Shown in pieces: positions 20,403 through 32,400 of a stretch of 64,000 nucleotides of DNA (positions within the stretch are counted from its first letter, which is position 1; each line of letters begins with the position of its first letter). The stretch comes from Plasmodiophora brassicae. Taxonomy: Eukaryota; Endomyxa: Phytomyxea; Phytomyxea; Plasmodiophorida. The notes beneath the pieces are model-generated. The model saw only the letters and a list, made by a program, of their open reading frames with translations, had not been told where the DNA came from and did no database searches. The stretch covers positions 310,001-374,000 of the forward strand of contig CP145411.1 of NCBI GenBank assembly GCA_036867785.1, in the 5' to 3' direction. The position numbers were made by a program, and so were the translations under genes.

Positions 20403-23400
20403 TTACGTCGCCAACGATAGCAGCAGGGCAGTGCCCCGTTTGGTCCAGTACGTGGGGTCCTTGGCCCCCGACTTCAGGTCGACGTTGATCATGAAGGACG
20501 GGCGCTCCCGGGTGCCCGTCCGCACCGGGTACATGTAGAGCGGGCACGCGTACAGGCCCTTGCCCTGGCGGCCGCGCTTGTTGTCCACCGGCTTGAAGTG
20601 CACGATCGGCATCCGGCACTCGAGCTCCATGGGGCCGGCGTCGGCCAGCGTCATCTTGTCCATGTCCCAGCGGGCGCCCTCCAGGAACATGCCCTTGATG
20701 TACGCGCCGTCCTTCGGCATCGTCGTGACGGCCACCTCGTCCAGGTCGACGGGCGTGAACTCCCACGACAGGTCGTCGATGGCGACCCCGTTCCTCCTGG
20801 CCGTCGATTGCAGCAGGGCCGTCAGGAACCCGGTCGGGAACGTCAGGCCCGACAGCCAGAACACCTTCGGGGGGCCGTCCGCCGCCCACTTCGCCATCTG
20901 CTCGATGCGCAGGACGAGGTCGCGAACCCAGGGCCCCAGCGCCTTCAGCGACGGGTACGCCGTCTTCCACATGTCGGGCACCTGCCCGCCGTACAGCGCG
21001 TCGTACACCTGCTCCAGGGCCGGCGAGATCACGACCAGGCCCTTGATGCCGCGTCGCAGGTTTACCAGCGACGATCGCACGCGGCCCAGCAGCTGATTGT
21101 ACCGCCCGACCTCCTGGCACACACACACACACATCAGACGTCGTCGTTGCCCACCCACAGACACACACGCGCGCGACCGTCAACGGGGGGCCCTCACCTG
21201 CAGCAGGACGATACGGAGCGGGTTCGGGTCGCCGGCATTGCTTTGGTCGCCGCCGATCGGTGCCGGGACCTGCTCCAGCAGGGAGTCGATCAGCGCCAGC
21301 GTCGTGTCCTCGCGGGACAGGCCGCCCGCGTCCGCCGTTCGCGGCTGCAGCGACAGCAACGTCGACAGCAGCGTCGTCGTCTCCGCCATCTGCGACGAGA
21401 TGTCGGCGTTGGCGTGCTGGCCGAACGCCTCGGGCGGGTCCGCCGTCGACGGCAACGACTTGATGTAGGTGACGACGGCGGCCGTGTCGTTGTCGTCGGG
21501 GATGTAGTACGTGTCGAGCGGGGACAGCCGGGCGGCCTTCTTGGCCAGCAGCGCCTCGCTGAAGAACTGGTCGACGTACACGATCAGCAGGCGCCGGTCG
21601 CGGTCGTCGGTGACGCGCCCGCCGTAGTTGGCCTCGGCGATCAGGTACTTGAGCGCCTCCCACGGCGTCTCCTCGTACTCGTCGAGGTACAGGCGCAGGA
21701 TGCTCTCGCAGACGGCGAAGTCGCTGTCGTTGAACCCGTACGGGATGTTCCAGCCCAGCGACCCGAACTTGCGCCGCTCGAGCAGGACGGCGTGGAACCA
21801 GCACAGGGAGAACACGAGCTTCCTGTACTTGAGCGGGCGCAGGGCGGACGCGAACCGGTCCGGCTTCAGGCCGGCGTACAGGCGGAGGAGGTTGGCGCGC
21901 AGGCCCTTGGGCGGCTCCGTCGTGATCTTCAGGCCCCGCTGCAGGATCGGGATGGGGAACGCCGGGTGCGGGTCGCTGGACAGCCAGAGGCGGAACTGGG
22001 CGTGCGGCGCCGCCGGCTCCCCGTTGCAGTACGCGTCGACGAGCGCCTCCAGCTCGGGCATCCACGAGATCGACAGGTGGCAGTTGGCGAAGAAGACCCA
22101 GAAGCCGGTCTTCAGGCCCTGGGCCAGCAGGCGGCGCGCCGGCGCCTCCTGGCCCTGGCCCAGCGAGATCTCCTCGACCGTCGTGCCCGACGACGCGGCC
22201 AGGTCGCGCAGCATCGCAGACGGGTCGACGCCGGGCGACAGCACGAAGATGACGGGCGTGTACGGCGTCGAGTCGGCGTAGACCTGCGCCAGGTCCATCG
22301 GCGGCGGCTCGACGAACGTCGGGCCCAGGTTCTTGGCCACGAAGCGCCGCGCGGCGAACACGACCCGATCGGGGCGGAACACGCGCAGCAGCACCATCCG
22401 TTGCAGGTCGTCGATCCTGGTCTGCCATTCGCCCGGCAGCGTCGCCGTCTCCGGGCACTCGCTGCGGGCCCAGGCGCGCCACGCCCGGTTGTTCTGCTCC
22501 AGGCTGCCCTCGAGGCTCTTGAACCCGGCGACCTTGCCCAGCAGGGTGGCCTGCTCCCATTGCGCCTGCGGTGGACAGTAGCAACGTTCAGGTATTCGCA
22601 GGACCAGACGCATCGTCCCAGGGGGCACGGCACCTCCGAGATCCAGTCGGCGGACGGGTTGGCCGGCGGGGCCGACTCCCGGTCGACGACGATGCCGCCG
22701 CGTAGCAGGAACAGGTAGTCGTCGGCGTTGACCTTGCCCTCCGACTGCATCTTCTTGACGCACATCTGGAACGAGAACAGGAGCTTGTGCTTCTCGAACA
22801 GGCCGCGGCACGTGTTCTTGTAGACGGCGTCGGTGTGGTACAGGTTCAGCGCCCGGTTGCGCTCCTTGACGTCCAGCGTGCCCTTCGGCTTGCGCGACTT
22901 GTCGATCGACATGCGGAACATGTCAAAGTAGGCGTCCAGCGAGAACTGGTACATGGGGTCGATGCCGGCCAGGTCGTTCAGGACGAAGAAGAGCAGGGAG
23001 GCGCGCACGGCCGACGGCCGGTACGCGTCGCGCGCCGCGTCGATCTGCTTCTCCGTCTCCTGCGACACGCGCAGGTCCTCCGACACCTGCTCCGACGTCT
23101 GCTTCGACGCCTGCAGCGTGTTGATCAGGCCCTCGTCGTCCAGCAGCGACCCGGACGCCGTCTTCAGCAGCGACAGGATCAGGTTCTCCAGGTCGACCAG
23201 TTTGCGTTTGTTGGCGGCGACGGCGATGACGAGCGCGCTCTTGTCCTCCTCGAGCTTGGGCTGCTCGAGGCGGACCAGGAACCCGAGCAGCTGATCCTCG
23301 AGGCCCTTCTCCTTGACGGCGAAGTTCACGACGGTGCACTTGGCGCACACCTCGGGCGGGTAGTGCGGGTTCGGCAGCCGCGTCGTCATCCAGAACAGGA

Positions 23401-26400
23401 ACCGGTCGTTGTAGTCCAGCTTCTTGTCGCCCAGCTTCAGGTACTTGCGGCCGTTCTCCGTGATGATCGCCTTCAGCAGGATCGGGTCCAGGCTCGGGTC
23501 GATCTCGGCGCCCACATCCTGCAGCGGCACAGCGGGCAGGGGGTCAGCCAACGCTCGAGGACATCGGCGACGGCGCCCCTACCTGTAGCAGGACGGGCGT
23601 GCCGAACTGGACGGCGTTCTCGAGGACGCGGGCCGTGTCCGGCGCCTTCGTGTCGATGACGCGCAGCGCCCGGCCGTGGTAGGCCTTGGCCCATTTGTTG
23701 GCCTGGCCCTGCGGGTCGACCATCAGCGGCCACCGGTTGCCACGGGTGACCAGCAGGCCGTTCTCGGTCGAGAACTCGTCGGTCGGCAGGCCCTGGATGT
23801 TCCAGTCGCGGACGTCGGTCGGTACCGCCAGGAACCGGGCGAAGTTGAAATCGGGGCTGGCGGGCACCTCGAGCTTGCGGACCGCCTGCAGGCACGTCTT
23901 GACCAGCTCCTGCCTGTAGTGGCCGACGAAGGCGCCCGCGTACGACAGGAAGGCGGCGGCGACGGCGCAGTCGCCGACCAGGAACGACAGCTGACCGTCC
24001 AGCTCGGCGATCGAGTCCTGCCAGCGGGAGCGCTCGCTCGACAGGCCCGACACGAGCTTGTCGGCCCGCGACAGCTTCGTCTCGAGCAGCTCGGCCGCCT
24101 TCCGCAGCGAGTTCTTCTCGTTCTCGCTGCTCTCGTAGCGCTGCTCGAGGGCGGCGACCTGCTCCTTGACGCGGGCCAGGCGCTCCTGCATGACCTTCAG
24201 CTGCTTCTGCTTGATCTCCAGCGAGCTCGTGGCGTCCTTCAGGGCGGCGCGCTTCGGGGCCACCGTACGGAACGTCATGGCGTAGACCTCGATGGCGACG
24301 ACCCAGTCGCAGAGGGCGGCGGCCGCCACGCTCTTCTTCACGACCTGCTCGGCGGTGAAGTCCTTCACCGCCGTGTACTTGTTGATCTTCTTCAGCGTCG
24401 CCGACGAGATGTTGTCCTTGTCGAACGTTTTCAACCGCATCAGGAAGTTGGCGTCGCTCAGCTCCTTCTTCGCGGTCGCCCAGGACGCCTCCTTACCGAG
24501 GACGACCATCACCGCCGACATGACACGGGCGACGATCGGCGGCGGCTTCGTATAGCTCTTGATTTCCGTCACCGCGTTCTTGTCCAGCTTCTCCAGGGCG
24601 CTGACGGCTCGTTCCAGCGCGGGCAGCGCCCGGTCCAGGTCGGCCTGCGCCGATTCGGCAATGGACTGGCACTCCTTCTCCTCGGTGCTCGTCTTCTGCG
24701 CCTCAATTTCGACCTGCTTACGCTGCTCGTCGGCCGACCGCTGCTGGGACACGATCTCCACCAGCAGCTTCTCACAGTCCATCTTCTTCGCCGCAACGAT
24801 CTTCCGCTTCTCCTCGAGCTCGACCTACGAGCAACGCATGTCATCGAACCAGGCGGCGCCAGCACGGTGACAACGGGAAGGCCCACCGTCATCTCGGCGA
24901 CCTGCGTCTTGGACTCGTCGAGTTTGCTGAGACCGTTGCGGAGCTTGTCGGCGGCGTCGCCCAGTTGGATACGCTTCTCGATGAGGAGCTTGCGGTAGCC
25001 GCTGACCAGGTCCAGGTAGTTGGTCGGCGTCACGTACGTGAACCGCAGGAGTTCCTGGGCCATCCGGACCGCACAGGCCTGCACCTCGAGGTGGGCCGTG
25101 CAGAACACGCCCGCCAGGCGCTTCGGCAGCGACTCGTCGGTGGTGCCAAAGTCGACGTCGCACAGGAACTTGGCGGCGACCTCGCGCAGGGCCCTGTCGG
25201 GCCACTCGGCGAACAGGTCGATCGACGTGTTGTTGACGAGCGCCGGGTACATTCGAATGCGGTCGCGGAACGTCGCCCCGACCGGGCTCATGCACAGGAC
25301 GACGTTGACGTTCTGCCGCACACGGTTGATGAAGAACGCGTACAGGCCGTCGTCTGTGTGCGAGGGAACGCCCTGAGAACGCGTTTCAGATCATCACGAT
25401 TCGTACTGCGCTGCGAGTTGCGTCGTACCGCTTCGGCCGCCTGCGGGCGGATCGCGTCCAGGACGGTGGCGAGCTCGTCGGGCGGGAACAGGTTCGGGAT
25501 CTCGCCGCTCGACAGGATGCTGTTCAGGTCCTCGATGAAACTCGGATGGATGAGCTGCGTGTCGGTGATCAGGAAGACGCAGCGCTGCTGGCCGACGCCC
25601 GCCATCTGGTAGACGGCCTTCAGGTCGTCGCGGAAGTCGGCCGCCCGGTACGACTTGCTGATCTCGATCTGCTTGACGGGGACCTCGGCAATGTATGCCG
25701 CCAGCCGCGTCAGGCTCTGTCGGCCGCTGCCGCCGACGCCGATCAGCAGGGCGTTGCCGCGCGGCTGCGATATGATCCGGAAGATCCGGCAGACGTGCTC
25801 GACGGCGTCGTCGAACAGGACGAGTTGCATGGCGGCGTTTCCCGGGAACATATTGTAGAACTCGAGCTTCTCGGTGACGAACGCCTTGACGGCGGCCCTG
25901 TCCGCCATCTCCTGGTACGGCTCGGAGTCCTGGTCGTCCAGTGAGCCCTCCGACAGGAACGTCCCGAACAACGGGTCGGCGTCGAGCGTGCCGAACAGCG
26001 ATTCCCAGGACGTTGCGAACAGTGTGTCGAGCTGGGCGGCGACGAGCCCCTTGAACGCTTGCCGGTCGTCCCGGTTGACGAGCCTGTCTTGGAACACGCG
26101 CATGCACTCGTGGGCCCAGAGCCGGATGAAGTTGTCGCGCGTGTCGAACAGGTTGTGGTCGGCCAGCAGCAGGCCGGCCGTCACCTTGGCCATGTCGCGT
26201 AGGTTGAAGATGTAGTGCGACCTCGACGGCGTCGGCAGGAACGCCTCGATGACGTGCTTGTACAGGTCCAGGGTGGCGTCCGTGCAGACGGCGGCCAGCG
26301 GCTTCACCTGCTCGTCGAAGTTCGCCAGGTGCGCCGTCAGGATCGTCCCGAAGATGCGCTTGATCTGGGCGTCGCTCGGGAACGTCATGTGCACCAGGTT

Positions 26401-29400
26401 GAACTTGGACTGGAACCGGGACGAGATCGGCGTGCGGGCACCCCCGGGGGCGCCCATCGCCGCCAGCACCTGCATGTCGATGATCACCTTCATCGTCTGG
26501 CGCTGCCGGTCGTACCACCCGCCGTAGTCGATCCACTGTCGCAGGAGCTCGTTCGGCGGCTGCGTCCCGAACTCGTCCGGCGCCGGCATGTTCAGGTCGT
26601 CGATGAACACGACCAGACGCTGCCGCCCGTTGGCAGGGCCGAAGCTGTTCCGCTGCCGTTTCTCCATCCTCGACTCCAGCATCGCCTGCGTCACCGCCGA
26701 CGACGTCGCCGACGAGAAGTTCATCGTCATCGTCATGGTCTTGCTGTCGGCGTCCTCCATGGCGGACAGCAACGACGACGCCAGGACGGTCTTGCCCGTC
26801 CCGGTCACGCCGACCAGCAGCACCGGGTGGCGCTGCGCCAACAGCGCCGACACGATGAACGCGTTGCGAACCGTGTCGACGGTCGGCACCACCAGGCTGT
26901 ACATGGGCACGTGCGGAGGGGGCGCCCACGTGTTCGGCACCCGCTCTTCCCACGTTATCCACTGCGACACACACAGACACAATCGTCAGCGACGGCCGGC
27001 TCAGGTTCGGATGGCGCCTCGCCCCGTCGCACCTCCTTCTTGTTGGCGTCGACGACGTAGTCGTAGACGGTGTTCAGGCCGGGGAACGACGCCTGCGCCT
27101 CGCGCAGGAACTCGTCGATCTTCAGGCGCCCGGGTTCGTCGACGGCGGCGCCGACCGACCAGACGACGCAGAACATGAACCACTGTTCGATCAGGCGGGC
27201 GCGAGGGCTCGATGCGAACTCGTTGACGGCCGCCTCCTTGTCCTTCGCCGACATGGCCGCCGCCGCCGCCGCCGACACGACCGGCGCCGCGTCGACACCG
27301 TTCGACGGCGTCGCGAGCGAGTCGTACAGACGCGTTAGCGATTGGACGGCGTTGAACGCCGTGATCGGGATCAGCTCGCGACACCCGGACGACGCCTTGA
27401 ACGCGAGCAGCGGCTCGACGAACCGGTCGAACAGCGCCCGCAACAGGTCCGCTTGGTCCGGGTCCTTCTTCGCCAGCCAGCTCGTCACGAACGGCGCCCA
27501 CCCCAGGCCGTTCCTGGACCGCGGTCAGATACGACGATGGGGAACGCACGCGGGCGGACAGACGGACGTACTTGTCAAGGTAGACCATGCCGGCACGGGA
27601 GACCGTTGCCGGCGACGCCTGGGCGAGGTTCTGCACCTCGAAGAGCAGGGAGATCTGCGGGGTCAGCGCGATCCGGTCGCCGTTGATCAGCGTCAGGACC
27701 TTGTTGTCGTCCAGGACCGTGTTCATCGACTCGATCCAGAGCGTGTCGACGGGGCCGTCCAGGACGACCCACTTCTCGTTCGTGTTCTCGCTGCTGCAGC
27801 AGCGGCGAAGGACGGCGGCGATGATCCCGTCGGACCATTCGCGCGTGTTCAGGTCGTACGACCCGTACAGCTCGTTGTTGTCCACCGTCTTCGGGTTGAT
27901 CACGAACGACTCGACGCGCCGCACCCGGTCATCGGTCGACGTCGCCGCCATCGTCGACAGCGTCTTCGCCAGGATGCGCCAGGCGGTCGACTTGCCGGAC
28001 AGCGCCTCGCCGACGACCATGTTCCCATGACGGGTGCGCTTCGACTCGTACAGCTGGACGATCTTCTGGATCAGCGATGCGTTCGGCTGCAGGCCTTCGG
28101 CGCTCAGCTCGCTCTGCACATCAGCAATGTCAGCCATCCCGACGCCCTGCGGATCATCGGGCACTTGCCTTGATGACGTCTTCCATGGCGGCCGTGTTCG
28201 GTGGCGGCACCTCCAGACTCGGGAACAGGTCCTGCATCAGGCCAGCGAACAGGACGGCGTCGTCGGCGACGAACTTGGGCAGGTTCATGTCGCGAAGCGC
28301 GCGCACGAGAACGACATCTTCGGGCAGGTCCGAGCTCTCGCGATAGATCGCCCCGGCCCGGTTCAGCACCGACTTCACCGCTCGCAGACCTGCCGGGCGC
28401 GCCGGTCAGAAACGCACACGCGCCCGCCGTCCCCCGACGCAGGGCCGAATCGTTCGTTACCAAAGTCGTAGTGCTCCTGCTTCGAGAACTGCTGCTCCAT
28501 CAGGTTGTACAGCGTCACGATCTTCTGCGCCAGGACGCGGGCGTCCTTCAGCCCCTCCGACTGCAGCATGATCTCGGCGATCAGCGCAAAGTCGGGCACC
28601 ATCATGGCCACCGGCCTGAACAGCGACTTGAGGTTGTCGGGCAGTTCCGTTCGCCCAGCGTACCCCTGGGACGAAACGCCCCGCCATCAATCAGCAATCA
28701 GCCCGACCCGCGCTGGGCCCCCCATCGTGTCGCCACCTACCGGGTTCATCGTGATGAAGATGCCGACGGCCCGGTTCAGCTTGATGTTGACGCCCTCGAA
28801 CATCATGTAGTCGCGTTTCTCGGCGACGGCCGTGAAGATCGACGCGATCTGCTGGGCGACGACGGACAGCACCTCGATCCGGATGCGGTTGAACTCGTCG
28901 AAGCACCCCCAGGCGCCCGTCTGCGCCAGGCCCGAGTACAGCGTCCCCAGCGACTTGTAGTCCATGGCGTCGCTGCAGTTGAAGACGATGACGAAGTTGC
29001 CCATCGCCTTGCCGAGGTCCTTGACCGTCTCCGTTTTACCCGTCCCGGCGGGTCCCTGTGGCGACCCGCCCAGGTGCAGGTGCAGGGCGGTCGTCAGCGT
29101 CAGGTAGCACCGATCGGTGAGCGGCGTGACGACCAGGCGCCCGTTGTTGCCCTGGTACTCGTAGCCGTACGCGAACGACGTGTTCGTCTGGCGCACCTGG
29201 CACTCGCCATAGTCGCCCTCGCTGCGGTCGTAGTAGAACCTCAGCTGCGACGTCCACTGGAAGTCGTCGACGGCCGTCGCCCCGTGCTTCAGCATGCGTT
29301 CGATGACATCGCGGGCGTGCACCTCGATGGTGATCAGCGCGACGAGTTTCAGGCGTTCGATCGCGGACAGGTCGCCCCGGATCAGGACGGTCAGGCGCTC

Positions 29401-32400
29401 CAGGTACCGGTACCATCGGTTCCGGGTCTGCTTCAGCGCCTTTCTGGCCTTCTGCGGGTCGGCCAGGGCGCGCGTGCACTCGCTCGTCCAGGCGACCTGC
29501 CCGGACGTGATCAGCATCTGCCCGATCGTCGACCGGATCCAGTTCTCCCGCTTCGACATGGACTTCTGCACGGTGGCCACCGCCTCCTGCATGTGCTTGC
29601 GCAGCGTCTCCCGCATCGACTTCTCGACCTTGATCAGCCAGACCTCCACCGGGCCCTGCGTCGCGATCCCATACAGGAAGCGGACCTTCTCACCGTCCTC
29701 GGCGACCATGCCGATCACCTCCCAGCTGCGAGCGCCGCCGGCGCCCGCACCCGACGACGACGTCGACGGGTCGCCGCGCTCCTTGGCCTGGATCTCGAGT
29801 CTGTGGATCCCGGCGAAGCACTTCTTCACGTGGCGCTGCACCTGGGTCGGGTCGCGCGTCTGCCCCAGCACCTCCAGCAGGTCGTCGTCCGACAGGAAGT
29901 AGAACCTCGGGAAGATCTGCCGCTTCTTCTCCAGGTACTGGTCCAGCGATTTCTGGATCTTCTCCAGCGTCGCCTTCATGCGGTTCAGGCGATCCAGCAG
30001 GCCGTCCTCGTCGACGCAGCGCTGCGCGTTGCGGGTCGCGTTCCATCGGTCGAGGATCTCGACCCACGACCCGTTGACGTTCTCGAACAGGGCGGATTCA
30101 ACGGGCAGCTGCTTGCGGATGTCCTCGCTGCCGACGAAGATCGACTCCAGGTACATCCACTGGCGCTGCACGACCAGGACCGACTCGATGCACTCGGCGA
30201 TGTCGTTCAGCCGGCGGATCCACAGGTTGATCTGCTCCTCGAACGTGATGTAGTGCGGCGAGTTCTTCATCGTCGACAGCGACACGTGGTGGTCCTCCAG
30301 CGTCTGGAACAGGTCGTCGGTCGACACCACCTTCCGGTACCGCTCCTTGTACGGGACGACCTCGACGTTCATCGTCCGCCAGCGCTCCTCGATCTCCAGC
30401 AGCGTCTGCTCGATGCTGTACTCGCGCGACGCGATCGCCGACAGCGCGTTGATCGTCTCCGCGTGCTGATGGATGCCCAGGTCGAACAGCTTGCCGAGCG
30501 TGAACGCGTCGTCGTGCGGGTCGAACTGGTGGTCCTGGACCTCCTCCTTCAGTTCCGCCCAGTGCCGCTCGCGCATCGCCGGGTTCTTCAGGTCCTTGAT
30601 CAGGGGCATCATCGTCCGGAAGTGCTCGATGCGCTCCCGGGCGGCGTTCCAGACCGGCCACTTCTTCATGACCTTGGCCAGCTTCAGCAGGCGCGTCTGC
30701 ACGTCGGTGGCCTGCGCGTCCATCTCCTCCGGGTTCAGCTGCCGGAAGATGGCCGTCTTCCAGCTCTGCCAGTTCGCATGCCATGCGCTGGTCAGCTCCC
30801 AGATCGCCTGCAGAGCGGCCAGGTCCCGCTCGGTGTCCTCCAGGTCCTTGTACGTCGGCTGGGCCACCCCGAAGATGTCCAGACCCGGTTTCATGGCCGC
30901 CGCCGCGCCGCGAGACTCCTGCACCCGTTTCCGCCACGAATCCACGAGGACGAGCGCCACGTCGATGCCGGTGCCGTCGTCGGCGGCCGCTTTGAAGACG
31001 TCGGACGCCAGGAAGGCGCGCCGGTTCTCGCTGACGGCTTCGTTGAACGCGTCGAGGCTCATCTCCAGCCCTCGCTTCATGGACTGCTTGACCTGCGTCA
31101 GCATGACGTCGACCTCCTTCAGCGTCGTCAGGTACTGCGACCAGGACGGGCGCAGGTCGTCCAGCTGCTCCTTCTCCTCGTCCGTGATCACGACGCCGAA
31201 CTTCGCCAACGTCCGGAACATGTCGTCCAGCGGTTCGAATCGCGACTCGATGACGGGCGCCTCCTTCTTCATCTTGGACAGCAGGTTCAGGCTGGCGCCC
31301 AGCTGCTCCAGGTCCTTCGGCTCCCGACGAAGCTCCAGCGACGTCGACGCGATCAGGTCGCGCAGCGCCTGCAACTCGCTGGACGCGTTCGAATGCAACA
31401 GGGTCGTCAGGCGCGCCTGCCAGTCCAGGCAGTGGGCCACGAGCGACGCCTTCAGCTGCGTGCAATCGATACGAATGAACCGGACGGACCGGCTCGGGTC
31501 CTCGCTCTGCACGTCCTCCTGCATCGACTTGTACCGGGTGATGTCCATGTCGTACGACGACAGCGGGCGCTTCGTGTTGGCGTACCGCCGCATGTAGGCG
31601 TCCTTGTCGAGGTCCCACGTGGACTTGTACGCGTCCTTCCAGTAGGCGACCAGGTCGTTGATGTCGGTCGTCACGTTGCGCATGCCCTGGATGATGGTCA
31701 CGAACGTCTTCAGCACGTCCTCGTCGTTCGCGATGGCGTCGTAGAAGTTCTGCAGGTCGGAGTCGCCGGGTAGGCCACCGGGCGCTACTGGCCTAGGCCC
31801 TCTGGGCGACGCGGGCGCCACACCCGCCGCCGCCAGCGCCGCCGGGGCCTGCGAATCCACAACGGTGACGTTGTTGCGCTTCTTGCGTTTGTACTCCAGC
31901 AGGTCCTGCGACCACCACGTTGGACGAACGTCGCAATTGCAATGTTCGGAACGTACCGTCAGGCGTGGGACGACCTTCACCGTGTTCATCAGCTTGCGCG
32001 AGATGTCGTTGACGAGGTTGGTCAGGTCGGACATGTTGGGCCGGAACGCCACCGTCGACGTCTGCGCGCCCGACCCTTCGTCGAGGACCATGTCGACCTT
32101 GAACAAGGCCTGCGTCTCGTTCTTCGCGTCGCCTGCAATGGCCTTGGACAACTCCATGAGCGACTTCTTGACCATGTGACGCAGGGCGGCCTCGATCTGT
32201 CGGTCGATCCGGCGAATGTAGGCGGCCCAGGCGCGTTGGACGTCGGACGGCGCCTCGCGGAAGATGTCGTAGGACTTGTTCATGCTGGCGACAATCTCGG
32301 CGTGCATGGCGGCCAGGCCCTGCTGGACCCGGACGCGATGCCGCGATTGCGCCTCGTCGAACATGACGTCGGTGTACACCGTGCTCTTCTCGATGACGAC

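Noticed and set aside
20598-22718. 706-codon plus-strand frame
   Set aside because: Low-complexity R/Q/V/D-rich translation antisense to the dynein C-terminal region; a composition artefact.
25700-25760. Apparent Lys-to-Arg loss in the AAA4 P-loop (GVGGSGRQS)
   Set aside because: This form is normal for AAA4 in axonemal dyneins, so it is not a defect.
28201-31773. 1,190-codon open frame on the plus strand opposite the dynein gene
   Set aside because: It is the antisense shadow of the dynein coding sequence, produced by GC-rich third positions; it shows no domain and the minus strand gives clear dynein motifs throughout.
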